NCBI GenBank assembly: GCA_028709355.1
Contig: JAQVXF010000006.1
Coordinates: 1-17,592 of the forward strand
DNA length: 17,592 nucleotides
Direction of reading: 5' to 3'
Origin: Syntrophomonas sp.
GTDB lineage: Bacteria > Bacillota > Syntrophomonadia > Syntrophomonadales > Syntrophomonadaceae
Shown here: positions 1 through 7,857 of the stretch, piece by piece
Numbering within the stretch: the stretch's first letter is position 1
How the letters are laid out: the number at the start of each line of letters is the position of its first letter
Position numbers and translations under genes: made by a program
The notes under the pieces: model-generated
What the model saw: the letters and a program-made list of their open reading frames with translations, nothing else
Databases searched by the model: none
Told to the model about the DNA's origin: nothing

Positions 1-17
1 CGCTTCGTCGTTGCCAT
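1..17 (-). CDS. Start of an unidentified gene, cut by the window edge
   Basis: An ATG at 17-15 on the minus strand opens a frame whose visible residues are MATTKR. A GAGGTGA Shine-Dalgarno lies about nine bases upstream, and the frame follows rho in the same direction. Six residues cannot identify a family. In many Clostridia rho is followed by rpmE and a DUF1385 membrane protein, but nothing here resembles the start of L31, so rpmE is not seen immediately after rho. Confidence 0.3.
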
Positions 18-221
18 AATTGTTGGTCACCTCGCTTCTGCTGGAGTCAGCCGCCTCAAGCCAACTAATCCTCCCATGAGGGGTTGTTTGTTGGCGCAGG
101 CATCAAAGCCGCCCCGCGGCTTGCTGGCTATTAAGACTCATTACTCCATACTCAACCGGGTTGGGCCGCTGATGACCCCTCATCGTCCCCGGCAATAGGC
201 CGCAGCAATGATCGCTTGCCA
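18..221 (-). other. Intergenic region after rho with two short hairpins
   Basis: There is no coding sequence between the rho stop and the partial gene at the left edge. Two perfect short stems are visible: AAGCCGC/GCGGCTT at 106-122 with a 3-nt loop, and GATGA/TCATC at 171-184 with a 4-nt loop. Neither is followed by a real T run on the minus strand, so neither is a convincing intrinsic terminator. Read-through into the next gene, or Rho-dependent ending, is as likely. Confidence 0.35.
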
Positions 222-1505
222 TTATAGGCGGTTATTTCGAGCCGAGTAGTCCCTTTTGCCAAAAATGATTGGTGCGGCCCGCAGGAGATCTTCATTGGAT
301 TTGGTCTTTTTCATTGAATCGATCATCATCTGCATAGTCTCAACGGAATTATAGTCACTGAATGCATTGCGCAGGTTCCACATCAGGTCCATCTCCTCAT
401 TATTGAAAAGAAGTTCCTCTTTGCGAGTACCGGAACGTTTGAGGTCGATAGCCGGGAATATCCTGCGTTCAGATAGTTTACGGTCCAGAACCAGTTCCAT
501 ATTACCGGTGCCTTTGAATTCTTCAAAGATTACTTCATCCATCCGAGAACCAGTCTCTACCAAGGCCGTAGCGATTATGGTCAGACTGCCCCCCTCCTCG
601 ATATTGCGAGCAGCTCCAAAAAATCTTTTGGGTTTGACCAGTGACGTTGGATCTATCCCGCCGGACAGGGTCCTGCCACTGGGTGGCACCACCAGATTAT
701 GGGCCCGAGCCAGACGGGTGATACTGTCCAGTAGAATGACTACGTCCCTTTTATGTTCAACCAATCGCTTGGCCCTCTCCAGAACCATCTCCGAAATTTT
801 TACGTGGTTTTCCGGGGGCTCATCAAAAGTCGATGCCACCACTTCGGCAGTAGTGGAACGCTGCATATCAGTTACTTCCTCGGGGCGCTCATCTATCAGC
901 AAAATAATCACTTCTACTTCGGGATGATTTTTACTGATACCCTGGGCCATCTTTTGCAGCAACATGGTCTTCCCCGCCTTTGGTGGCGCGACTATCAGAC
1001 CTCTCTGCCCTTTGCCGATCGGCGCGACCAAGTCTATCAGACGAGTGGACAACTCTTGGGACTCAGTCGCCAAGGTTAATCTTTCGGTGGGATATAGGGG
1101 GGTCAAGGCATCGAAATGGATTCGTTTGACTGCATCCCCGAGCGGGAATCCATTGACATCCTCGACTTTGAGCAGCGCAAAGAAGCGCTCGCTGTCTTTG
1201 GGTGGTCTGACCTGGCCTCCCACCCGATCCCCGGTGCGCAGATCAAACTTACGGATCTGGGAAGGGGAAACATAGATATCCTCGTGGCTGGGTACATAAG
1301 CAAAAGGACGCAGGAATCCGTATCCATCACTCATGATCTCCAGAACCCCAGAAGCCTGAAGGAGTTCATTGGAATGGGTCAAGGCCTTGGTGATTTCGAA
1401 AACCAGTTCCTTTTTGCGCAGTTTGGAATAACCGCCCAAATTGATATCCCTGGCAATTTGGTACAATTCCAGTATGGTCTTATTCTCCAATTCGGAAATA
1501 TTCAA
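222..1505 (-). CDS. rho: Transcription termination factor Rho
   Basis: Hexameric RNA-dependent ATPase that binds C-rich nascent RNA and pulls RNA polymerase off the template. The 427-aa protein has the whole family layout: an N-terminal helical Rho_N segment (1-45), a cold-shock-like RNA-binding fold with the DGYGFLR motif (60-66), the Walker A loop PPKAGKT (174-180), Walker B with VVILLD (255-260), the Q-loop around LSGGID (280-285) and the R-loop KGTGN (331-335). It lacks the long insertion between N-terminus and RNA-binding domain seen in Actinobacteria. The start is a TTG at 1505-1503, supported by a GAGAGGAG ribosome binding site about seven bases upstream. It lies 88 nt after glpX and ends the spo0F-fsa-glpX-rho group, a familiar clostridial order. 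No clear promoter is visible in the 88-nt gap. Identity is essentially certain. Confidence 0.98.
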   Translation of the reverse strand: MNISELENKTILELYQIARDINLGGYSKLRKKELVFEITKALTHSNELLQASGVLEIMSDGYGFLRPFAYVPSHEDIYVSPSQIRKFDLRTGDRVGGQVRPPKDSERFFALLKVEDVNGFPLGDAVKRIHFDALTPLYPTERLTLATESQELSTRLIDLVAPIGKGQRGLIVAPPKAGKTMLLQKMAQGISKNHPEVEVIILLIDERPEEVTDMQRSTTAEVVASTFDEPPENHVKISEMVLERAKRLVEHKRDVVILLDSITRLARAHNLVVPPSGRTLSGGIDPTSLVKPKRFFGAARNIEEGGSLTIIATALVETGSRMDEVIFEEFKGTGNMELVLDRKLSERRIFPAIDLKRSGTRKEELLFNNEEMDLMWNLRNAFSDYNSVETMQMMIDSMKKTKSNEDLLRAAPIIFGKRDYSARNNRL

Positions 1506-1593
1506 TTTTTCGCTCCTCTCAGTTTATCTGCACATTCAACTTGTGAAAATGGGGAGTCCTGGGAAAAGACTGGCTCCAAATGGCAGCACGAAG

Positions 1594-2583
1594 CTAATCC
1601 ATCAGGAGTTTGATGCGTTGGTCACTGAACAAAGGTTTTTTGTCGAGGCGGTGGTTGGCTTCAATAAACCTGATGGTCCCTGATTTACTGCGCATGACGA
1701 TGGTCTGGGTGATGGCATGTCCCGGTAGGTAACGAACTCCTTGCAACAGGAAGGAATCAGTGATTCCCGTCGCCACAAAAATCACATCCTCGGTCTTAAC
1801 CAATTCATCAATAGTGAATACTTGTTTCACGTCTTTAATACCCATCTCATGACAGCGGCGGATCTCTTCATCATTATCGGGGATGAGCCTGGCCTGGAAA
1901 TCACCATCCATGCATTTCAACGCAGCCGCTGTGATAACCCCTTCCGGCGCTCCACCAATTCCCATCAAAATATCGACGCCCGAATCCTGATAAGCGGCCG
2001 CGACCCCTGGTGATACATCGCCGTCGGTAATCAGTTTTATTCTGGCCCCGGTGCGGCGAACCTCCTCGATCAATTCCTGGTGGCGCTCCCGATCAAGTAT
2101 GACCACCGTGATCTCGCGCAGGGATTTATCCAAGGCCTTGGCTACCTCCCTCAGGTTCTCTCTAACGGGAGCATCCAGGAACACGCGGCCCTTGCAGCGC
2201 GGACCTACCGCTATCTTGTCCATATACATGTCCGGAGCGTGCAACAAACAGCCCCGCGGCGCTGAGGCCAACACCGCTATTGCTCCGGTTAATCCTTTGG
2301 CAACGATATTGGTCCCCTCAAGAGGATCGACGGCGATGTCGACCTGGGGGCGCCCCCCGATGCCGACTTTTTCACCGATATAGAGCATGGGGGCTTCATC
2401 CATCTCACCCTCGCCAATGACAACCATCCCATCAATAGATACGGTGTCGAACATGACCCGCATCGCGGTGACGGCTGCATCGTCAGCTGCTTCCTTGTCG
2501 CCGCGACCGACCCAGCGCGCGGCAGCCAGCGCCGCGGCCTCTGTGACCCGGGCAAATTCCAGCGCTAACTCTCTTTCCAACAT
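1594..2583 (-). CDS. glpX: Fructose-1,6-bisphosphatase class II (GlpX)
   Basis: Metal-dependent hydrolase converting fructose 1,6-bisphosphate to fructose 6-phosphate in gluconeogenesis; some homologues also act on sedoheptulose 1,7-bisphosphate. The 329-aa length is normal. Visible signatures are GEGEMDEAPML (57-67) and VDPLEGTN (85-92), which form the metal and phosphate site shared with the inositol-phosphatase fold, the DGDVSPGVAAA stretch (187-197), and the GIGGAPEGV loop (208-216). The ATG at 2583 is preceded by AGGAGGG at good spacing. The start is only 15 nt downstream of the fsa stop, so the two are almost certainly co-transcribed. The pair supplies fructose 6-phosphate and its rearrangement with pentose phosphates. 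Confidence 0.97.
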   Translation of the reverse strand: MLERELALEFARVTEAAALAAARWVGRGDKEAADDAAVTAMRVMFDTVSIDGMVVIGEGEMDEAPMLYIGEKVGIGGRPQVDIAVDPLEGTNIVAKGLTGAIAVLASAPRGCLLHAPDMYMDKIAVGPRCKGRVFLDAPVRENLREVAKALDKSLREITVVILDRERHQELIEEVRRTGARIKLITDGDVSPGVAAAYQDSGVDILMGIGGAPEGVITAAALKCMDGDFQARLIPDNDEEIRRCHEMGIKDVKQVFTIDELVKTEDVIFVATGITDSFLLQGVRYLPGHAITQTIVMRSKSGTIRFIEANHRLDKKPLFSDQRIKLLMD

Positions 2584-2598
2584 TAACCCTCCTGTTTC

Positions 2599-3240
2599 CT
2601 AAAACGCTTGTTTCCAATCCTGCATAAATTTTTCTATCCCAGCATCAGTCAAAGGATGCCTGATCAACTGCTTGATTATATTATAGGGAATAGTTGCGAT
2701 ATGAGAACCAATCCGGGCAGCTTCCACGACGTGCACGGGGTGCCGGATGCTGGCAGCGATGACTTGGGTGGATAAGTCGAACTTATCATAAATGGTTACG
2801 ATATCGCTTAGAAGGATAAGCCCATCATTTCCTGTATCATCAACCCTGCCCAGAAAAGGACTCACGTAGCTGGCCCCGGATCGCGCCGCAACAAGGGCTT
2901 GGGCGGCGGAAAAAACCAGGGTGGCATTGGTGGGAATGTCCTCTCCGGCCAGGATTTTAATGGCTTTCAGCCCTTCTTCGGTAACTGGTATCTTAATCAC
3001 CACATTGGGATGGATAGCAGACAGGCTGTGTGCCTCCTGGACCATGTCGGCACTTTGAGTAGCCAGGACTTCTGCGCTAATCGGTCCCTCCACGATATTG
3101 CAGATCTCTCTGATTACCGTAGGATAATCCCGTTTTTGTTTGGCAACCAGACTGGGGTTGGTGGTAACTCCCTGCAGGAAGCCCATAGCGTTTATTTCCT
3201 TTATTTCCTCAATGTTAGCAGAATCGATAAAAATCCGCAA
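2599..3240 (-). CDS. fsa: Transaldolase / fructose-6-phosphate aldolase-like protein
   Basis: Class I Schiff-base aldolase of the small TalC/FSA family, cytoplasmic, linking glycolysis and the pentose phosphate pathway. The catalytic lysine is K83 in VVIKIPVT. Other hallmarks are VTTNPSL (25-31), NATLVF (105-110) and SPFLGRVDD (127-135). I place the start at a TTG (3240-3238) giving 213 aa, because AAAGGAG sits at correct spacing and the family begins at RIFIDSAN. The longer in-frame reading from 3303 would add 21 unsupported residues. Residue F129 lies where E. coli FsaA has Tyr131 and true transaldolases have Phe, which favours transaldolase over F6P aldolase activity (inference). Upstream is spo0F; the fba often found between them is absent. 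Confidence 0.93.
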   Translation of the reverse strand: MRIFIDSANIEEIKEINAMGFLQGVTTNPSLVAKQKRDYPTVIREICNIVEGPISAEVLATQSADMVQEAHSLSAIHPNVVIKIPVTEEGLKAIKILAGEDIPTNATLVFSAAQALVAARSGASYVSPFLGRVDDTGNDGLILLSDIVTIYDKFDLSTQVIAASIRHPVHVVEAARIGSHIATIPYNIIKQLIRHPLTDAGIEKFMQDWKQAF

Positions 3241-3380
3241 AAGAACACTCCTTTCAGCATGTATAGACCCCAGAGAGCCATGAGGGCCGGCCTGAACGGC
3301 CACATACCCGTATCTTATCTCCTAAGATCTTGATGGCTGCATCCCGGGCTGAGCCTGGTAACTTGCGGGGATTCAATATA

Positions 3381-3752
3381 TCAAGACGCCCTATCTATCA
3401 TCAATTCATTGACCATGTCCCTAAGGGTCACTATGTCGAATGGTTTGCTGATACAGCGTTTCACTCCAGCTTCAAGGGCTTGCCGAACCACTTCAATCTC
3501 ACCGTAAGCGGTCATCATAATTATGGGGATACTGGGATTCCGGGCCATAATAGCATGAGTAGCTTCCAGCCCATTCATGTTTGGCATCTTTACATCCATG
3601 AGCACCAAGTCCGGGATGATCTCCTCCACTGAATCCATGGCCTCTATACCATCTCCCGCCACTTTTACCTGCCAGCCATCCCGCCTGAACAATTCTTCCA
3701 AAAGGCGCCTGACACCTTTTTGATCATCCACTATGAGTACCGTCCCGGTCAT
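3381..3752 (-). CDS. spo0F: Spo0F-like single-domain response regulator
   Basis: A stand-alone 123-aa receiver domain with no output domain. Spo0F accepts a phosphoryl group from sporulation kinases and passes it to Spo0B/Spo0A or an equivalent. All the active-site residues are visible: acidic pair D9-D10, phospho-acceptor D53 in LMDVKMPN, T81 and K103 in SKPFD. The ATG at 3752 has a strong AGGAGG about seven bases upstream. A good sigma-A-like promoter lies just before it, so it probably leads a spo0F-fsa-glpX-rho transcript. No kinase, Spo0B or phosphatase is in the window. Many Clostridia lack a full phosphorelay, so its partner cannot be named; the call relies on size, residues and conserved gene order. 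Confidence 0.92.
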   Translation of the reverse strand: MTGTVLIVDDQKGVRRLLEELFRRDGWQVKVAGDGIEAMDSVEEIIPDLVLMDVKMPNMNGLEATHAIMARNPSIPIIMMTAYGEIEVVRQALEAGVKRCISKPFDIVTLRDMVNELMIDRAS

Positions 3753-3780
3753 ACCAATCCTCCTATATACTCCCTTCCAG

Positions 3781-3810
3781 ATTATACCGCCTACCCTGGC
3801 CGCATTTCAA
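3781..3810 (-). promoter_or_regulatory. Candidate sigma-A promoter for spo0F
   Basis: On the minus strand TTGAAA (3810-3805) and a perfect TATAAT (3786-3781) are separated by 18 bp, predicting a start near 3774 and a leader of about 22 nt before spo0F. It sits in the 84-nt gap after alr, so spo0F and the genes behind it can be expressed independently of the argS-alr group. No sigma-H-type consensus was recognised. Confidence 0.65.
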
Positions 3811-3836
3811 ATTATGCCCTAACCGGCCGCAAAAGG

Positions 3837-4994
3837 CTAGCCGTCAGCGGCCCGATTACCCTGATCGGAGTACGTCCCCTTATCCAGATAAATCCTGGGG
3901 ATGTCATGGGCGGCTAATGTTTTTCTGATCGGTACGGTTACTACGTCACCGACTTTTATTTCTATCCCCAGGGGAATAACCAGTAACGCCATCTGCATAA
4001 AAACCTTGCCCCGCACTGGAAAACTTTGATCTCCGATGGTCACGCGGATATCCTGACCAGGCCAGTCAAAGTATCCCAATATTATCTTGGCCAGCTTCTT
4101 AAGCAAATCCCATAGATTGATCGGCTTATTGGCTACTTCCAACGCGAGTCCGTCATGAAATCCCACTGGTATGACCGCCACTTGTGCTGGCGTCCTCATC
4201 AAATAGGTGCCAAAATAGCCTAACCGACTGCCCTGGGGCAAATTGCGCAATGAAACGATCCGGGTCTTAAAAGCAAATGGCTCCTGAAGCTGCAGGCGCT
4301 GCGTAAAATCGCCCACCGGATGCTGTCCCGTCAACAGGGTTCCTATCCTGACCCCATCCAGGTGCATATGCGGCGACCGTAAAAAGACCGTACTGTTAGC
4401 AATGTGTCTCAGGGGCACGGTAGCTCCGCTTTGTTCGAGCCGGTCAGCTATCTGCATAAATTGCTGGAATTGCTTCTCCGCCGATGCGGGGGAGGAAGGG
4501 TCGGCGGTATGAGTATATATTCCTTCTAGCTCTACATTGCTAATATTGGCCAGTCTCCCCCAGACCAGCAACGCCTGCTCCTGGTTCAAGCCGAAGCGAC
4601 CGAGCCCGGTGTCTATCTTGATATGTACCGTGAGATCATCCACAGCATCTGAGCATACCTCTTCTATAAGCTCCAGATCGTTTGTCGAAGCAACTGTCAG
4701 GCCTATTCGATTCTTCATCGCATCCCTGATCCCGTCGGGACTGATGACGGGACTAAACACTAACAGGGGGGCTTGGATCCCCGCTTGTCGCAACTGCAAG
4801 GCTTCCTCCAGGAAACTTACGGCGAAAAAATCCACTCCCTGGCGACTTAAGATGCGAGCGGTTTCTATTGCTCCTTGTCCATAGGCATTGGCCTTGATGA
4901 CCGCTATCAAGCGCGTCCCCATCTCAAGCCGCGACTGCACTTCTCTCAGATTCTGTTCGATGGCACTGATATCAATTTCAATCCACTTATCCAT
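3837..4994 (-). CDS. alr: Divergent alanine racemase (PLP-dependent)
   Basis: Fold-III PLP enzyme interconverting L- and D-alanine for peptidoglycan. The PLP lysine K34 in VIKANAYG, R133 in DTGLGRFG, the HIAN-S phosphate-site motif (197-201), R216 in VRIG and the second catalytic base Y260 in LGYFGTY are all present. Several usually fixed positions are changed: LLTG replaces LYG (220-223), GKVFMQM replaces GRVCMDQ (329-335), and the region near the C-terminal conserved tyrosine reads AAHDIPRIY. There is also an insertion of about 20 residues around 288-318. The ATG is 12 nt after the femX stop; the nearest GGAGG lies in the end of femX, about 15 bases upstream of the ATG, so translation may be coupled. 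The context suggests cell-wall work with the FemX-like transferase. Substrate could be an amino acid other than alanine. Confidence 0.88.
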   Translation of the reverse strand: MDKWIEIDISAIEQNLREVQSRLEMGTRLIAVIKANAYGQGAIETARILSRQGVDFFAVSFLEEALQLRQAGIQAPLLVFSPVISPDGIRDAMKNRIGLTVASTNDLELIEEVCSDAVDDLTVHIKIDTGLGRFGLNQEQALLVWGRLANISNVELEGIYTHTADPSSPASAEKQFQQFMQIADRLEQSGATVPLRHIANSTVFLRSPHMHLDGVRIGTLLTGQHPVGDFTQRLQLQEPFAFKTRIVSLRNLPQGSRLGYFGTYLMRTPAQVAVIPVGFHDGLALEVANKPINLWDLLKKLAKIILGYFDWPGQDIRVTIGDQSFPVRGKVFMQMALLVIPLGIEIKVGDVVTVPIRKTLAAHDIPRIYLDKGTYSDQGNRAADG

Positions 4995-5006
4995 GGTCGC
5001 CGAATT

Positions 5007-6095
5007 TCAATCCCCTCCCCGGGAAGTGTCCATCCCGGACCTTTTCCGCACCAATTTCCGATATAATGGCAGCACTCTGGTCCACAACAGGTAGAGGCCT
5101 GGTGAATAAACCCGGTCCCAGTCTCCAACAAATTCAGTTAATTCACCATTGAATCCTTTTTTAAACCTATACAGACCATACAACGGGTTGTTTTCGTCAA
5201 GATCACCGGACACCCCGCGGAAATCGTAGAGCGTGCATCCCTGGGTGCGGGCCCAACGGATCATCTCCCATTGGATGAGGTAATTAGGCATCACATTTCG
5301 GTATTCATTGCTGGAGGCACCGTATAGATACCAAGCTTTATTCCCCAACTTCAAGGCCAGTGTCCCGGAAATAACCTTCCCCTGAAAATCCGCCAGAAAT
5401 ATTTGCGCCAGCCCCTTCTCGACCAACTGGTCCCACATCAACTCAAAGTATTCATAACCACGAATCAGAAATCGGTCCCGCTCCGCAGTCTCCTTTAAAA
5501 TAGAATAGAAGACCGGCAGTTCTTCTTTGCCATAGGCAGCTCTGATCGTAACCCCTTTCTTGGCGGACAGCCGAATATTATAGCGGGTTTTGCCATGCAT
5601 ATTGGCAAGAAGCTGTTCCTCCTCCGGAGTAATGTCCAGACGAAAAACAAAAGCGGGCTGCACCCCTTCGAAATCAAGCCCCGTGTCATTCCGTCTAAAA
5701 TTATGCTTGGTCAGAGTATGCTGGAACGGCAGGTTGGTAATCGGGACGTCGGGATCGATCTTGAGAAATATCGCCCGGTGTTGGCGAGCCAACCGCTCGG
5801 CTCCTTCGAAAAGTTCCTGGCACAGTTGCGGATTATCTATATCAACCACCGGTCCCCGCGGAGAATAGAAAATGCTGGTGTTTAAGACAGGCAGGGGGAC
5901 TCTTTTCTTAAGGATAAGCAGGCTGGCCCTAATTTCACCGTCCTCTTCCAACACCATCGGCAGGGGCTCCCACCCCATGCCCTGCTTGACCAATCCCCAT
6001 TCCCAGGTCTGGAGAAAATGTCCTTTGGGATGGGATTGGACAAATTGATCAAACCGTTCTCTGTCTTTGCTATCCATTATTCTAGTAGTAAACAA
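5007..6095 (-). CDS. FemAB/FemX-like peptidoglycan aminoacyltransferase
   Basis: 362-aa member of the FemABX family, which transfers an amino acid from aminoacyl-tRNA to the stem peptide of lipid II on the cytoplasmic side of the membrane. Diagnostic stretches are GHFLQTWEWG (25-34), TRYNIRLSAKKG (168-179), the central YLYGASSNEYRN and the C-terminal YDFRGVSG and FKKGFNGELTEFVGDWD motifs. Together they give the tandem GNAT-like halves. No FemA-style coiled-coil arm is evident. The C-terminus ends in an aromatic, then basic helix that could sit on the membrane. The start is TTG at 6095-6093 with GGGAG upstream. It overlaps functionally with the following racemase, 12 nt downstream. Which residue it adds (Gly, Ala, Ser or other) cannot be read from the sequence. 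Confidence 0.9.
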   Translation of the reverse strand: MFTTRIMDSKDRERFDQFVQSHPKGHFLQTWEWGLVKQGMGWEPLPMVLEEDGEIRASLLILKKRVPLPVLNTSIFYSPRGPVVDIDNPQLCQELFEGAERLARQHRAIFLKIDPDVPITNLPFQHTLTKHNFRRNDTGLDFEGVQPAFVFRLDITPEEEQLLANMHGKTRYNIRLSAKKGVTIRAAYGKEELPVFYSILKETAERDRFLIRGYEYFELMWDQLVEKGLAQIFLADFQGKVISGTLALKLGNKAWYLYGASSNEYRNVMPNYLIQWEMIRWARTQGCTLYDFRGVSGDLDENNPLYGLYRFKKGFNGELTEFVGDWDRVYSPGLYLLWTRVLPLYRKLVRKRSGMDTSRGGD

Positions 6096-6192
6096 GTGAA
6101 CTTCTCCCTATGCTACAAAAGCTTCCCGTTTTCTTTGATAGTTGTCCTGTATCCTTGATATACAACCGCGAGTCCAGGCCCGCCCGCCCAAC

Positions 6193-7785
6193 CTATTTGA
6201 TTGCTGCTCTGACCAATCCCAGGAACAAGGGATGGGGTCGATTGGGGCGGGATTTAAATTCAGGATGGAACTGACACCCCACAAACCAAGGATGCCCAGT
6301 CAGCTCGATTATCTCCACCAGATTTTTCTGCGGGTTTATCCCACACACCTTCATGCCGTTATCTTCAAGAACGCTCCGATAGCGGTTGTTGATCTCATAG
6401 CGATGACGATGTCTCTCTTTTATCCCTGCCATCCCATAAGCTTTCCCGACTTTGGAATCGGGAGCCAGATCACAATCGTACCCTCCCAAGCGCATGGTGC
6501 CGCCCTTGTAATCGATATTCTCTTGTTCCTCCATCAGGTTTACGACTGGATGGGCCGTAAGTGGATCAAACTCGCTGCTGTTGGCACCGGTCAAACCACA
6601 GACGTTGCGGGCGAATTCAATTACCGCACACTGCATCCCCAGGCATATGCCCAAGAAGGGGGTTTGCGTTTCCCGGGCATAGCCAGCCGTTGCTATTTTT
6701 CCCTCAATCCCCCGCTCGCCGAATCCCCCCGGTACCAGAATCGCATCTACACCGTCCAGGAGAGCGGCTGCCCCCATCTTCTCCACATCCTCCGCATATA
6801 TCCAGCGGATTTCGACCTCGCAGTTGTATTGAAAACCTGCGTGTTTCAGCGATTCTACAATGCTAAGGTAGGCATCGGGCAGTTCAACGTATTTACCCAC
6901 CAGACCCAGGGTGATCTTTTTATCCAGGTGCTGGATACGGCTGACCATCTCTGTCCATTCCCTCAGGTCGGCCGCTGGGCAAGATAGGCCCAGCCTCTTT
7001 ATCACCTCCCGGTCCAACCCTTCCTGGGCCAACATTAGCGGCACTTCATAAATTGAACGAGCATCCCGCAATTCAATCACCGCTTCTTTATCGACATCGC
7101 AGAAGAGGGCTAGCTTGGATTTGATATCCTCCGACAGGGGTTTAACCGTACGGCACACCAAGATATCCGGTTGAATCCCGATACTGCGCAACTCTTTGAC
7201 ACTGTGCTGACTGGGCTTGGTTTTGAGTTCGCCCGCAGCTTCTATATAAGGTATAAGGGTGACGTGAATATAAATGACCCGGTCTTTGCCCAGGTCAGAT
7301 TTCATCTGGCGTATAGCCTCTAGAAAAGGTAAGGACTCTATATCGCCAACCGTCCCGCCGATCTCGGTGATCACCACATCGGGTTGGGCGTTGTTTTCGA
7401 TAGCAACGACCTTGTCCTTTATTTCATTGGTAATGTGCGGTATTACCTGTACGGTCTGGCCCAAGTAATCACCGCGGCGCTCCTTGTCCAGTACCGACTG
7501 ATATATGCGCCCAGTCGTACAATTGGAGAATTGGGTCAGGTTTTCATCAACAAATCTTTCATAATGGCCGACGTCCAGATCAGTCTCTGCCCCATCATCA
7601 GTCACATATACTTCACCATGCTGATACGGACTCATGGTGCCCGGATCCACGTTAATATAAGGATCAAACTTTTGCAAGGCCACTTTGAGACCTCGGCTCT
7701 TGAGCAACCGACCCAGAGACGCGGCGGTAATGCCCTTCCCGAGAGAGGAAACTACCCCTCCGGTGATAAAGACATACTTGGTCAC
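6193..7785 (-). CDS. pyrG: CTP synthase
   Basis: Makes CTP from UTP, ATP and glutamine; the last step of pyrimidine nucleotide synthesis. The 530-aa protein has the N-terminal amidoligase domain with FITGGVVSSLGKG (6-18), the KFDPYINVDPGTM stretch (39-51) and EIGGTVGDIES (141-151). The class I glutamine amidotransferase follows, with the triad C381 in FLGICLGMQ, H507 and E509 in CQFHPEF. The start is GTG at 7785-7783 with GAGGGGG at suitable spacing. A promoter-like sequence with a run of five G at the predicted start precedes it (see that entry). The pyrG-femX gap is 97 nt and shows no strong terminator. Confidence 0.98.
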   Translation of the reverse strand: MTKYVFITGGVVSSLGKGITAASLGRLLKSRGLKVALQKFDPYINVDPGTMSPYQHGEVYVTDDGAETDLDVGHYERFVDENLTQFSNCTTGRIYQSVLDKERRGDYLGQTVQVIPHITNEIKDKVVAIENNAQPDVVITEIGGTVGDIESLPFLEAIRQMKSDLGKDRVIYIHVTLIPYIEAAGELKTKPSQHSVKELRSIGIQPDILVCRTVKPLSEDIKSKLALFCDVDKEAVIELRDARSIYEVPLMLAQEGLDREVIKRLGLSCPAADLREWTEMVSRIQHLDKKITLGLVGKYVELPDAYLSIVESLKHAGFQYNCEVEIRWIYAEDVEKMGAAALLDGVDAILVPGGFGERGIEGKIATAGYARETQTPFLGICLGMQCAVIEFARNVCGLTGANSSEFDPLTAHPVVNLMEEQENIDYKGGTMRLGGYDCDLAPDSKVGKAYGMAGIKERHRHRYEINNRYRSVLEDNGMKVCGINPQKNLVEIIELTGHPWFVGCQFHPEFKSRPNRPHPLFLGLVRAAIK

Positions 7786-7819
7786 GTATTCGCCCCCTCT
7801 TTCCCCAATCGTATCCTAA

Positions 7820-7857
7820 CCCCCTGAATTCTACCGCTATCAAATCAGGCCGGTCAA
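7820..7857 (-). promoter_or_regulatory. Candidate internal promoter for pyrG with a G-run start
   Basis: TTGACC (7857-7852), an 18-bp spacer and TAGAAT (7833-7828) on the minus strand form a plausible sigma-A promoter. It overlaps the stop codon of the upstream hydrolase gene. The predicted start falls in AGGGGG (7825-7820). In Bacillus subtilis, pyrG is controlled by CTP-sensitive reiterative G addition at a GGGC start; here the run is not followed by C and no leader terminator is seen, so only the promoter is claimed. Confidence 0.5.

Noticed and set aside
3808..3822. AATTATGCCCTA occurs here and again near 14081
   Set aside because: A single 12-base match with unrelated flanks is plausible by chance and shows no repeat boundary.
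6142..6987. 281-residue open frame on the plus strand
   Set aside because: It lies wholly opposite femX/pyrG coding sequence, has no family resemblance or ribosome binding site; pyrG is unmistakable on the other strand.
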